Positions 27,301 through 41,400 of a DNA stretch of 64,000 nt are shown here, one piece after another. The translations under genes were made by a program, and so were the position numbers. The notes below the pieces were generated by a model that did no database searches, was not told where the DNA came from, and worked only from the letters and a program-made list of their open reading frames with translations. This DNA is from Linyphia triangularis (Eukaryota > Arthropoda > Arachnida > Araneae > Linyphiidae), in the NCBI GenBank assembly GCA_963978545.1, contig OZ021722.1:7335201-7399200 (forward strand). The letters run 5' to 3'. Within the stretch, counting starts at the first letter, position 1. Each line of letters starts with the position of its first letter.

Positions 27301-30300
27301 GGTAATTTTTTTAGACAAATCTACAAATACTATAATTAGGCTTAGTAGTTTAGTTTAGTTTAGTCAAGTAGTTTAGTTAGTCATTAGGCAAGTTTTTTTT
27401 AACAAAAATTTCTGTAATTTCAAGGTAGTTAATAAAATTTTAAAACTAGATTTAATTGGATTCTTCTGTTTCTCAATATAATGTAATAGCTTAAAGTTGC
27501 TGTCTATAATGATGATAAACTGAAAACTTATTCTTTTGAAATATATTAACAGTTACCAAACGTTCCTTATCCATTCAAGGGCATACTGGGATTGTCCAGT
27601 GCTATCAGTGGACTGATCAGTGTCTAAAAATGGTCCAGTCAAGTAGAAAGTTTATAATATACCTACTAGTTATATACCTGGATACAGGGGCGGATTTAGA
27701 GGTCAATCACGGGGGGTGCGATTATGACCGTGAGTGGTTACAGTCGTGGTAATAATTTTTCAACTTGGAAGAGAGGGGGAGGGAAGGGGTATCATCAATT
27801 AGTATGATACTACCAGGGTTCAATGGGAATAAAAATTAGAGGGTTTGACCATCCTCTTTTGCGTCCCATATAACAAATTACCCCGAAAATGTAATAAAAA
27901 ATTACATTATAAATATTTAGTATTTTTTATTAGAAAAAGAATATTTAAGAGTTCAAAAAAATATCTCATGCAGATCAGGTGAAGTGTAAAAAGTTCAACA
28001 ACCCTGAAAATTCAACTTTTTTTATGCAAGTTAATTAACCAATATATTCAACATCATAAATAATTTAATGCAGAAAAGAGGCGGCAGATCTTTTAACGAC
28101 TTTAGACAATACTGCAGGTACATTAAACTCTATATTCATAAAGTTTTAATAATTTCCAAAGTTAAACAATGCTTTTCAACTGTGTTTGACATCACATTAG
28201 TAAATTAAAATATAAGTTACATAAACTTGAGACTATACACTATAATATTGATCCTTGCATTCAAATTTGATACGGCATTATTTACTGTTTCCATATTTTC
28301 CTTTATTTAAATGAAAATCGAGGGTTTGGCGATATTTTTATGTGGGAAGAGAGAGGGGGAAAAAAAACTGGGAAAAAACGCCGAAACGCGAAAATTGGTG
28401 ATGATATTCAATAGACATTACATTGTCATTCCTTGTACAAAAAACAGAAAAATATCAATCGTTGATGGGCGATGCTCAAGGTTGAAAAGCGAGTGTTAAA
28501 GGCACTCGTTTTTCAGCTTTTTCCGCTTTTATCAGATTTCTATGGGAATTTCGGTTGGGACGATTGCGCAACCTTAATCGTAGGTCCCATGGCTACCACT
28601 AACCCGCACACCAAATTTGACTATCGTACGTCAATTCGTTTAGGAGTTATGCTGACCACGTACAGATAGACATTTTATCTAGACCACTTTTTTGAAATCG
28701 GGATGTTTTAAAACCAGGGGAAAAAGGGAAAAAAAAAATCGATTTTTTTTTTTTCTTACTAAATGCTATACACTTTCATTGCCCTATGTAAACATATGGG
28801 TAACTGAAAGTAAAAACGTGTTTGGCTATGATTCTCAATATTTTGTAAAGAAGTACAAAACAACATGGAACTCACTTTAAACTGTTAAGGATAAATTACA
28901 TTTTTATAATTTAAGAAAATAATTTCGTTTGACATTGTTAAAGGGTTTTAAGGATTTTGCATATGAAAGGGTGTAGATATAATGCTTATTTCAGTAAAAT
29001 CAGTATATTTTTATAAGAATGAAATATTTTATTACAATCTATTCAAATATTACTTTGATAATTGCACACAATATCGAATATCAGTGTGCACGATAAGTCC
29101 CTTCTTCGGATCATTCGGACAAAAATGAAATATTTAAACATTTTTCGGAAAAAACAAAGATCTAAACAAATATTGTTGATGAAATATTACATTTTGTGAA
29201 ATAAGTAAAATTTAAAAAAAAAAAAAAAATCTTACCAATGTTAGGTCACCTTAACCTTAACTCTACATATTGATGCACTACTAAGACTGCTCTAACTAAA
29301 TTAACATATATTCGAACTTTATAGTAAAAAAAGAGTGAGTGCGTTGACCTCAATGTGCGTGTGTGTACAGTTTTTTAGTAAAAAAAAAAATTATCTTTGA
29401 AAATAAGATAGTTTTTACTATGGCGCTCTCAAATTTTTTATTTATTTATTATGTAAACTTTCTTTTCTTTTAATTGGTTAAATACGCATCAACAATATTA
29501 TCAAATTCTATAAAGATTTTCTGTATTAATCCAGTATAAATTTCTTTTAAAACTTTAATATAATTCTGATTTGGTTAGGGGGTTACTAATATCAAAGGGT
29601 ACGTATGCTTTATTTCTGACATCCGCGAAAGTTTTTAAGGTGCAGGCGGGCCATAATTAAACTGGTGTTGTTTAGATCAGTCCGGAGTCTGTAGAAATTA
29701 ATAAATCTTTTTGAAATTTTGTATTAGTACTGCTGGGAAAATCTGGTAATGTTGTTTAAACATTATCATAAAATTTTTGAAATGAAAACTTTAAGATATA
29801 ACTGTTTGGATTTTTGCTAATTACGTTTCAAGAACAACAATATATTTAAAACTTCATTGGATTGATTTCATTTTGATTTATTATTTCATTTATAAGGAAT
29901 AACATGTAAAACTAACAGCCATATAAGCCCTTTTCATCTTAAAGCTTTATATTTTCCTTTAGTTGCAAAAATTCTCTAAATAGATAGATTTTAATTATAT
30001 CCAACCTGTACTTTAATATAAATTTTAAGATTGCTTTAACATAACACTATATTTTCTTTTATAAATATGATTTAAGGGAACTTAAATTAGGAAAATGTAC
30101 TCAAAGACCATCTTAAACCGTCAACACACAAATCCTCATATTTAAAAAAAAAAAAAATTAAAAAAAAAAGAGCAGATTTTTTAAACAAACAGCTTTATAT
30201 CATCTGAAAATTAGTTTAAATTTCTGCATTATATTCAAATAAAATTCCAAACTAAATTAGTTACAGCAGGTAAAATTGTAATAATAATAATAATGTTCAT

Positions 30301-32379
30301 ATAACCATAGAACCTGCTTTTTCATCACAAGTAGCATCTCAAATCGGTTACATATTGTGTCTCATATTAGACATTATCAGTCATATTACCATCAAGTTTG
30401 AGTCACACTTACAAAAGCACATTTGAAATTAGAATTAGAAAGAAAAGAAAGAAACAAAAAAAAATACATTTAAAAAGATTTTAACATTAACTGATTTAAT
30501 TATTTGTAAGTCATCGGTATTGTTCCCAATATTTCAGTCATTCATATTTAAATAATAAATTCATACAAAACAATTTTGACTTTTATTTAACAGAACAAAG
30601 GAAAACTGCCAAAAGCTGCGAATGAGCAATATTTACAAATTTGCAATCTAAGCTGACTAGTTTTACAATTATGTTAAATTACTTGATATTCTTCTAGTAG
30701 CAATAAATGTCGTTGTATGGGATATTTCCAGGCACAAGTGCTACATGATACTGCACCGGGACAACGTTAGATTCTGATTAGTTTATTTATCAAGCAGGGA
30801 ACATCTACCAGATGGTCTTTCAAGGGAAAAATGGACTTCATATACATCTTAAATAAGAGAAACCTCGGAAAACTATCAGGAAGTAGCTCACCAATCGATT
30901 ACTAGTCAAAATTTTTAAAGTCTTTACTCAATTTGAAAACAGACTACAGAGCGCTAAATATTGCTCGACCCGGTGACTTTTCGTATGGTAGGGGAGTATA
31001 CCTCTTTTGTGAGTGAGATTGGAGCATAGCAACATTTAAAAACGTGCTAGGCTATGATCCTCAATATTTTGAAAAGAAGTTGAAAACTATATGGAACTCA
31101 CTTTAAACTTTTAAGGATAAATTACATTTTTATAATTTAAAAAAGTAATTTTGTTTGACTTTATCACAGGGCTTTAATGATTTTGCATATGAAAGGTTGC
31201 AGATACAATGGGTTAATCCAATAAAATCAGTTCATTTTTATAAGAATTAAATATTTTATTACAATCTATTCATATACTGATGGTATTGAATTGAGAGTTA
31301 CGTTGATAATTACATAAAATATCAAATATGAGTGTGTAGGATAAATCGCTACTTCTGATCATTCGGTCAAAAATGAAATATTCAAACATATTTAGAAAAA
31401 GAAAATGTCTAAACTAAAACAAATTGTTAATGTTATATTACATTTTGTAAAATAAATAGTAATATTAAAAAAATCTTATCATGGTTATATATTACTGTTA
31501 ATTATCTTGCACTGCCATACCAATTGAAGAAACAAACAATCTAGACATAGCATGCACCCTCCAACTCAAGAAAGAATGACCATTCCATTTACTTCCACCC
31601 CAGAGTAGAGGCGTAGAGGCATGTTAGTAATTTTGCAACTCGCATGTGATATGGGATATGGGGCAATGTCACTTGCAAGGGAAGGGATAGTATGACCCCT
31701 CAAATTTTATTACTTTGTTTGTGTCCTTCAAATTCAAGGTCACACAAAGGGGTCCATTTGTTCCCTTCACTGGGCTGTTTTAAGATCTTTAGGAAAGAAT
31801 GAAGAGAAACTTCTTGGTCCTAATTTAGCCATAGTATCTTGATCGGAACTTAAGTTCTTGCAATATTTTGTAGAATTGCAATAATGCTATAGTGCCGATT
31901 TGATCAAAGCTTTTTCTTAATTATGAATTAGGCATTTTATTTTCCAATTACAATGAAAGGATTTTTTGTAAAGCTATTTTAGTGCATGATTTTTTGTACA
32001 TCGAATGAAGTTTAGGGGGTGCGATGGCACCCCAATATTAAACCTTTATAATTAATTGGCCTCTGATCAAGGAGAAAATCGTGGTGAAATTGAGATATTT
32101 TTAAATGGTCCTTCAAAATTCATTTTTTAATTTGAGAATCACACAAGGGGTGAAGATTCTTTGAGCTGTACATTGCAGGTCAACACAATCCCGATCTACT
32201 CGTCCTTTTTCAAGCCCATTCCTTCTACGGGTAACGAAATAAGGAGTTAGGTTAAGTGGCTTAAAAATCTGTATTAATGAGGCAAGAAGAATGTCATAAA
32301 AAGCTTAATTTTGTTTGCTGATTTCCATCGATATTGATATTAAGTAAAAAATAGATGTTACAATAATTAATGAAATTTA

Positions 32380-32418
<39 letters not shown>

Positions 32419-35400
32419 GAACTCGGTGAAACTGCCATTTAAAAATAATTTAAACGAGATACTTCATGGGGGGTGCGGTCGCACCCCCCGCACCCCCCCT
32501 AAATCCGCGCCTGCCTGGATATTCCTTATTTTGCAAATTTTTTTTGGCATTTTTCTTTTGGCTTTTGCAACAAACAGTCAATATGGTTTATGAAAACCTT
32601 GTTCACTAAAAAAAAAAGGTATAAATAATTGCCTTAAAAATTTTATTTAGTAGTTTAGTATTATTAACACAATTCAATTATTAAAATTAATTAATAAAAC
32701 TAATCATTAAATATAAATATTTAAATAATGAAATCTATTAATTAATGTAACTATTTAATTGTTTCATTGTGAACAACAATTATTAAAATGTGTTTGATTA
32801 TATAGTAAATTCTGATTTGCACAAATCTACTAAATTCACTGGGTCTGTTTCAACCTGATATTTAATTTGATCATGTTTGATTCACAAGGAGCACTCCATC
32901 TTTAGATTAAACTACTTTATTTACTAAAGACGGGACACCACACATCACATACAGTTATACTAACATCAAGTAGGGGAATGACGCTTTCCAAGTGGGGGTG
33001 AGGTGCAACTAGCGCCCTCTACAAAGAGCCTTAAAACATTCTAAGTTGCAACAGGGTCAATGTTATGTCCCAGTATACCCCTTAATCCATTCATAATCAG
33101 GCTTCCCACGGTCATTGAAAGTCATTAAAAGTGCTTAATATTTTTGAACTTGTTTTCAAGGCATTGAAAGTCCTTGAAAATGCTTAGAGGTCTTTAAAAG
33201 TCCTTAATTTTTTAGGCTGTTGTGCCAACCGCAAATTTTATAAAAATGCTACTCAGACTTGCTATCCCCGCGTGACCACCACTTATCCGCACTGTGTCAG
33301 AATTCTGTGATGTATTTTATTACGCATTCGCCAACTTGTACATTTTCTGGCAGAATATATTTTATTACAAATTTATTTATAGACATGATGCCTAATAACA
33401 AATTTTCAAAGGTCCTTAAAAACATTATTGAGGTCCTTGAAAGTCATTGAAAAGTCAGTGATTTTCATTCAGTGATTTGAGTGGGAACCCTGATAATATA
33501 ACATCAGGAATGTCCTAGCGGAGACCATGTTAACCCTTGTTTGCCCCCTCTGAGCAAGAGTGACTTCAAGTTTTACTGCGATTAGCTTAAATTTAAAAAA
33601 TATTTTGGATTTTCTCCATTTCCTTCCATATATTGAATGTTTGCTTGATTTCAGATGAGTGAGCTGAGGGGCATCTACCGCGCCCTCAGACGACATCACA
33701 AGGAGATGTCGAAAGCTGTGATGGAGCAGAAAACGATCTGCGTGTAAGTAATTTCTCATCTTCAAACCAGTCTTTCTTTAGTTCCTTAACAGAAATACTC
33801 AATCAAAATTTTTTTACAGATGTTGTAATATAGGACATTTATTTGATGTAATATTTTTTTGTTTTTGTCCAAATAAATAAGGTTTCTGGCAACATTTTTT
33901 TTTTTTAATAAAATATTTTTTTTAATGATTTAAAAAAATGAAATTTCTACTTTTTATTTTTAATACGAGTCCAAAAATTATCAGTCAATTTACATTTTTT
34001 TGCATAGTGAATAACTCACAAAAAATTCCTGATATAAATTGTCTTTTTAATATGTATTTACTTATCCCATTTAAATTTTGTTAATATCGGTTAGTTATAA
34101 TATTTCAGCAAATTTTTTAGAAAAGATTTTAAAATTTTTTAAAATTTAAATGTCAATAATTGAAAAAGAACAAGATAAATAAATCTATTTAAAAAACACC
34201 TGTGCAAATTTTCATACATAATATTTAGTTCTAGAGCAGCGTTTGCCACTAACTTTTAGAAGCGGGCCGTATGACTTATGTTTAGAGCTTTTCGCGGGCT
34301 GGATATTTTAAAATATATCTTTAATTATTATCGATTTAACAATATATTGCTTTTCTGGAAACTGGGGGGGGGGGGGGTATATTAATTTTTTTATCTTCAT
34401 AAATTTACAATTGATAGTTAATTTTTTTTCAAATAATTAAAAATAATAGTTCTCATTATTAGTAAATCAAAGTTTAAAAACAAAGTCAATCTTTTGCTTT
34501 AATGTTACCATGCGACTTGATGAACTTTTAATAAAATTATATATAAAACAAAAAGTTCATTCTGTGTAATCTGCTTTTTTTTATATTCTGTGGGGCTTGC
34601 GGGCCGCGTAGTGGCTAATGCTGTTCTAGAGTTATATCCATTCTAATTCCAAAAGATTTGGTTATATCTGCAATCTATGCAGCAAAAAGTGGATATCTAT
34701 GTTTTTGCAGAACTAAAATTTTCTTGTGGAGGTCAGGACTAAGAATTCTAAAATATTTATTGCTGAAATTTTTAATGCAGTATTGTATTATGCTATGAAA
34801 TTAAAATAACTATTTAAAAAAATGTTTTAAATTAAAAGTTTTTTGATGTTACCTAAATCTGATATATCAAAAAAAAAAAAAAATTATCGCTTCATTTTTG
34901 CATTAAATTACTTCTTATAATTCATATAAAAAATTGTCTGCATGATTTTTCAATAAAATATTTAGAAATAATTAAAAAAATTATTTTGTGCAAAAACTGT
35001 CTAAATCTCTAGTATGATGCTAATCTCCAAAAACTTAAAAAAAAAAAAAAAAAAAAATTATATCAAAATACACAATTCCTGAAGACAAATCAAAGAAATA
35101 TATAAGCAAAATAAATGTGAAAAGTTTCATATATTTATATAACAAATAGTTTAAACACATTTTTTTTTATCAATTTATTCAGAAATATTTTTATTGTTTT
35201 TTGCAATAATACATAATAACAAAAATGAGAATTTTTTTTGAACATTGATACCCAGACTCCTTTAAAAATGGTTGCCTAATGAAATGTTTTAAACAGGGTT
35301 GGCATGGTTTAAACCAAATAGTTTTTTTCTCTTTTTAAAGGCTAATTGAAAATTGTATTTTTATGTGTTTATTTATAATTAGATTTTTTTAAATTATTTG

Positions 35401-38400
35401 TTGTAAATAACTTTTTTAAAATAAATCTTATAATGAAAGACCATTGAAGTTTTTATAAGTATGAACAATAAGTTTTTATATTAACCTAATGGATTTATTA
35501 ATGTTTTATAATTATTCAAAATTATTGATTAACATTAAATTATAGGCTGCATTTTAAATTTGTTTCTGAAGTGGAGGTTTTGTGCTTTAATAACTTATTT
35601 CTAAACCTCAAAAATATCCTTTTGTGCAGTTTATCACCATTACTGAGGAATCTAAGGGCAATATTCCATGTATTATGCTGTAAACAATTACTATTGAATT
35701 ATATTGTATACATTGAATTTAAAAAAATGTATCTCTAAATGTAAGACTAAAATTTAATATGATTTGAATGTCCACATAAGTAGCAATTGTTTATTTAATT
35801 AGTATAATTATTTTCAGAAAGAAAAATATTTGTTATTTGAACATTAATTATTCTTGTTAATGCCAAATTTTATGTCTACCTAAATATATACATCTAATTA
35901 AAAAAGGATCTTAACCCCCCCCCCCCTTTTTTTTTTTTGGTTTTGTACAAAAAAAAAACCCTGTTCCCTCCCAACACTGGTTTTAAAATGTTTTAGTAAA
36001 TAAGTGTTCATATTTATATATATATATAAAAAAAAAATTCGGCATGAAAGTGGGCCCCCAAATAATGTGGGTTTTGCCATTGTGGGAAAATAGGATCTGT
36101 TGCTCTATGACTTGAACTTGTTTCAGGAGGACTCCAGCAGCGGAGGAAAGGCCAGCGGAGGTGATTCCTCCGAATTTCGTCAGCCAGTAAGTTAACTATT
36201 CAGTCATCATCCACTGCAAGTTATTGGGACAAAACTTACACATTTATCATTATTTAGGTGTAACCATCTTTAACTGTGCTAAGACAATGCTCTCTGTTGA
36301 TATAAGGACTTAATGGATATAGCCTGTAGTCCGAGACGACTGCTATTAAGCATTCAAAATTCAATTGAATCGGAGCAGAATTTACTATATTATTATCAGT
36401 AGTTTGTACTTTTTATTTCTAGATAAAGATACACTGCACTTAAATTCAATTCTAAATGGTAAATTATTTTTTTTTTTTTCATGATTATAATGTAACCTCA
36501 GGAACACATTAGTAATTGTATTTTTTCTTTAAAGGCAGTATAAAATTATTATTCTGTAACCTTTAAAATATTGCTCTACATTTTTTTTTATCCCCCACCT
36601 TTTATTAAGGAAAGTTGGTACCCTAAAATTTATAAATAATAGATTTTGAGTTAATTGTTGTTTATTAAAATTTAAATTCTCCTTTTTAAAAGGATACTTT
36701 ATTTGTAATAATACCGCCTTTAAAAGTATTTTTATTAATTTTTTGGAAAAGAAATAAAAAAATTGGTAACTATTAGTGTAAGTAAAGTTATTTTTAAAAT
36801 GCGTTTTTCTCAAAACTAACATTTTTCATTATTCATGTGCCATTTTCTGCACAAACTGTCTTCCTAAAATTTTTGCCACGAATTCCTTTTGTGTATCTAA
36901 ATATACTGATGAGATTTTATTGTTATTTTAAAAATATTTTTTGTTCTGACTTATTTGGGGGGGGGGGGGGGAACAACTTTTGATTTTTATCACATTTTAG
37001 TGACTTTCAAGTAACTTCATTTAAAAATGAAAATGAATGTAAATGAATCACAATCAAAAGATAACTTCAGAAGAATAACAAATGTCTGCTAAATGCACTG
37101 AAAAAAAAATAGACATCTGTGTCAATTACTTTCTGAGAAAAAGTACATGAAATATGTCGAATTAACATTACTGATATAGAGGGTACCAACTATCCCAAAC
37201 ATTTTTTTTTTGTTTTTCCAGGTTACAGTATGAATATCCACTATTTAAAAAATCTCCAATATTTAAAACTCAACAATTACCTTTTTGCATCATCCTGTAT
37301 CTGAGCTAAACTATGTTTTCTTCTTCTTTTACAGCGAACAATATGACGAAGCAGTTGACCAGCTCAACCAACTCCAGGTTGAATATTGCGAGCTGGAAGG
37401 GCGCCATGACCAAGTAGTATCGCAGGTCAATCAACTGCAGGCTGACAAGGAAGAACTGACCGAGCGCCTGAGGGTATGATGAATGTTTGAAAACATTTTC
37501 TATTCTGAAGTTCCTGTTTGATAATATTCAGTGTTGTTCTAATTTCAGGGTACCCGCGGCCATTACAAGTGCTTAATATGGTTTTTCAGGCCTTAAAAGT
37601 ACATGAAAATGCTTATAGGTCCTTTAAGTCCTTAATTTTTGTCCCTTATCCACACAGGGTTCGTAAGCCTCAAAGAGAACTGGGAAAACTCACGGAAAAC
37701 AAATCGGCCTTAAAGTCTTAGGGAATTCTCAGGAAAAAAAAAGAAAAAAATCTCCTCTAAAACCTGGAAAAATTCATAGCTCATCTGGGAAAAAATCCTA
37801 CTCTTTGGTGTTCTTTGTTTAACCCTATCTCGAGGAATTAAAGTTGCAGATAACACAGACTTGCAGAAAGTTATTCTTAAGTTAACTTCAAGTTATCTGA
37901 AGAATTTGTGTAATCAAGGTTTGACTATATTTATGTGGCTAAAAATAATTTACTCCGTGGTGGAATACACGACATCGAAAAACTCAGGAAAATCTCGAGG
38001 AATTTTTTTTCTTTAAATTGTGTATGAACTCTGCCACACCACATAAAAAAATTTTGGTATATTTGTATTAAGCGTGCATCAACTTATACATCGTTTGGTG
38101 TGTATTTGCTGATTGGTGAAGTCAGTGCTAGAAGTGTGGGTAGACGCGGGGTGATGCATCCTCCCACTTTTCAAGAAAATACCCATGCTTCCCCCCACTT
38201 CTAAAATCACTGAAATCCATCCCCTCACTTTTAAAAATACTCAATCCGTCTGAAAACTACTAAAGAAAAATAATATGAAACTTTGAATGTAGTGACACTG
38301 AGAAAAAGTTATTTTAAGTTTTCAAATGTTAAAAAAAAAATAGTTACGTTATATACATCATTCTAGTATTATAAATATGTATTATACTAATTTGCATAAA

Positions 38401-41400
38401 GATATAAGTATTTTTATTTAAAAATAATGTTCATGTGGTCTACTTTTAACCTTGGAGGAACTTTTTTTAAATGTTTTGGAAGAAATTTCTATTCTTGCCA
38501 TTTTGAAAAACTCTTAAGGACAAACTATTTTAAAATAGAAACTAATTATAAAATCTCAAGTCACAGAATATTCATTAAAATAACAAAAAAATTTTTGGAC
38601 CCTTGTTTAAAGTTAGTGTTTTGGAAGTATAAATTATTCCCTTACTAGTCAATATTTTTATTGTAAAATGCGAAATTATAAAATTTATGGTGGTAGTGGG
38701 GGGGCACTTGTCTCCAACTCTTGTGCATCCCCCCCCCCCCACTTTTCTTTTTCCACTTCTACCACTGGGTGGAGTACAAATCGAATGGATTTAGTTGGCC
38801 ACTGTACCCTGTGAGACAAACATGCTAGATTCGTGTTTACGTCTTGCGAGCCAAAAGATCAAAGACTATCATTAAAGTTTGCTTATCAGGCAAATTGTGC
38901 ACGAGAAGTTTTGATTAACGCTGTGTGCAAAGCACAGGTTAAGACCTGATGCATGAAAACAAATTTTGAAGGTCATTAAAAAATGTTATTTAGGTCCTTA
39001 AATTAACAGAGTGGCCACAGAACCTGGAAATCGGGGAAATGTCGGGGAGCTTTTTGGTTCTGGAAAAAATCCTGGAAATGTCAGGGAACTTTTATAAAAT
39101 TTCACGAAAATCAGGGAAATTTTCTGGCATGTTTTCCCGTTTTTCTGTATTTTGGCGCCTATTACTCGAAGATTTATTGTAATGATCGTTGGAAGTTTAA
39201 TGTTGCTAAATAATTTAAACTTTTCATGACGATTATCATTGAATTTTTTTCCCTGAATTTTGTAGCCACCCTGTTAAAAGTCCTTAAAAAATCATTGATT
39301 TTCACCCTATGATTTCTATGGGAATCCTGTAATTAGAAACATTTTTTTTTTATGTATTATTCCTTATGAGGCCAAATGCCCGATCTTAAAACTCTTTCAG
39401 TCTACAGAATGTTTTAATTAAGCAGTGAAGCTTTCTGTTGATTGTAAATGTTAGTTATGTGACAGTCTACACTCTCCAATCTCTCTTCAAAGCAGCATTC
39501 TTAACTAACTACATTTACAGGGGTCGTTCGCCCTAATATTTCTTAAATTTTTGTTTCTCCCTAAAATTGAACTTACATTTTTTTTAATAATTCCTAAAAA
39601 AAAAAAAAATGGAAACTCCAAAAAATATCTTGATTTTCCTCCAAAACCTCTTTATTCCTCTAGAGAAGCAGAAAATATTTTCTCTGTTTCTGAGATTTAC
39701 ACTGATATAATAGCTGCTAGTGCTGAGATTTATGTTGCAGTAATAGTCATTTTCGCCAACTAGTGCTGATGTAATAGTGCTGATGTAATATGTCTGGAAT
39801 TTTTTCTGGTGTATTTGATCTAGTCTTTAAAAATTAAGTTACTAGACTTTACAATTGGAGTTTATTGGCGACTAGCCTTCTTTTCACGTGATAGACAGTG
39901 CTAGACTACTTGGCAGGAGTTATTTGTATATTTCAGCATCTGGATCATATCTGCCACAATAAACTGGTGTAGAAGCAATGTGTTAGTGAAGTTACTGTCA
40001 CAATTCCAGTTCTTTTTTATTTGTGTTGTTAACGAGAGTTCATCCTAGAAATTAAAAAGGGCAGGGTGCTATTTCCCCCAAAAAAGGGCAATTCCTGTTT
40101 ACGAGGGCACTTTTATGGCAAACTGCAGAAATTTGCATACGCGTTTTCTGCCACAATTTCAATGTTGTTATACTTTTCTACCACAATACATAATTTTCAA
40201 TATTCTGAAGAAAAAAAATAATAATGAAACAATCCGTGAATCAAAAACTCGCTCAGAAACTTAAAAGTTATCAAAATACTGATACCCCCTACAATTCACC
40301 TACTAACGACATACTTTATGTGGACATCTATTCAATGATTTCAGTCCCTGATCTATACGTTGCATGTTTGAACATGAATGGGCATGCGCGACAGGCGATT
40401 TCAGTAAGGGTGATCCACATATTGCGTACTGTTGGGGGAAAAAAACAAAAGTTTTTCGAATTCTTTCAGTATGAAATTTTTTCTGAAAAAGGGCAGGAAG
40501 GGCGCTATTTTTATAGAAAAGGGCAGGCAGGGCGCGCCGCGCCTCGAAAAATGCCTAGGATGAACTCTGTTGTTAACTAGTCAGGATTGATAAGATGTAT
40601 GTTAAATCAAGCCAGTGTTAATTACGACTTTGTACTACACTTAACCAAGAGTAGCTACAATACTCAATCTGGTGAGTAATGCACTGCCTTAATTTGAATA
40701 CATGCACTACTCTATATTTCCAACAAGTTGCATGTGTCCTCAGAACTTTGAAAATTGTCTATTGCACTTTTGAATTCAGTGATGAGATTTTTCCGCCTTT
40801 TGGCAGCTTCTTTTATCTGTAAAATGTCCCACTTTTTTTGTCCCTGTTTCAAAGATCCATATTTTTTCCAATCTGAACCAGTTTTTTTTGCGGAAAGGGA
40901 CATGGTACTTTTTGTCATGTCTGGGTTAAAGATTTTCCCACATCGCTACCCTTCCCTCGTAGATTAACTTCACAAGTACTTGGCGACCAGGTTATTGAAA
41001 AAACGTAACCACCTTTTAGTGTTTTGGGAGTGAAGCATTCTGTTTTATTTTGTCTCTCCTTGGGTCTTCCCTCATCTGATTTTTTCTTGTGGAATAATTC
41101 ATCATGTTGTATATATTACTTCATCATGTTTCATTGTACATATTATTTTCATCATGTTGCATGTTTTTTTTCCCCTTATAGCATCTTTGCCGTGTAAATT
41201 ATGGTACGATTTTCTTGCTAGCGTATTATTTCAATCTTTTTGCTTTTTTTTTATCTATCTCATCCCTGTGAATTGCATTTTTAGGAATGTTCTGTTTTTA
41301 AGTTCTTTTTAATTTTTTTTTTTTTTTTTTAGCAAGCCCAATCGGAGGTGGAAGCTTTGAAAGAAGAAGCAAAGAGCAAATCCTCCCTGGTTAGTTACTG

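Larger units (their letters stand above)
27685..32513. mobile_element. 4.8-kb hAT-bounded element without visible transposase
   Basis: It starts CAGGGGCGGATTTAGAGG and ends CCTAAATCCGCGCCTG; the 8-bp TSD CCTGGATA is perfect. GGGGGGTGCG / CGCACCCCCC blocks mark both ends. The inside is AT-rich and non-coding, holds an M element (28450-28813) and a direct repeat of about 420 bases (28812-29225 and 31036-31475). It fills most of intron 4. Confidence 0.82.
37546..39329 (+). mobile_element. MITE family A copy expanded by three nested insertions
   Basis: Left end CAGGGTACCCGCGGCCATT at 37546 and right end CTATGGGAATCCTG at 39329; flanks TAATTT and TAATTA. Internal A blocks reappear at 38034-38122 (TATTTGTATTAAGCGTGCAT) and 38938-39006 (CCTGATGCATGAAAACAAAT). 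A D element, a hAT MITE and a B element lie in the gaps. About 170 bases at 38768-38938 remain unassigned. Confidence 0.75.

Noticed and set aside
40224..40580. 118-codon plus frame in intron 7
   Set aside because: It lies inside a hAT MITE, runs through the element's right end into the TSD, and has no conserved motif.
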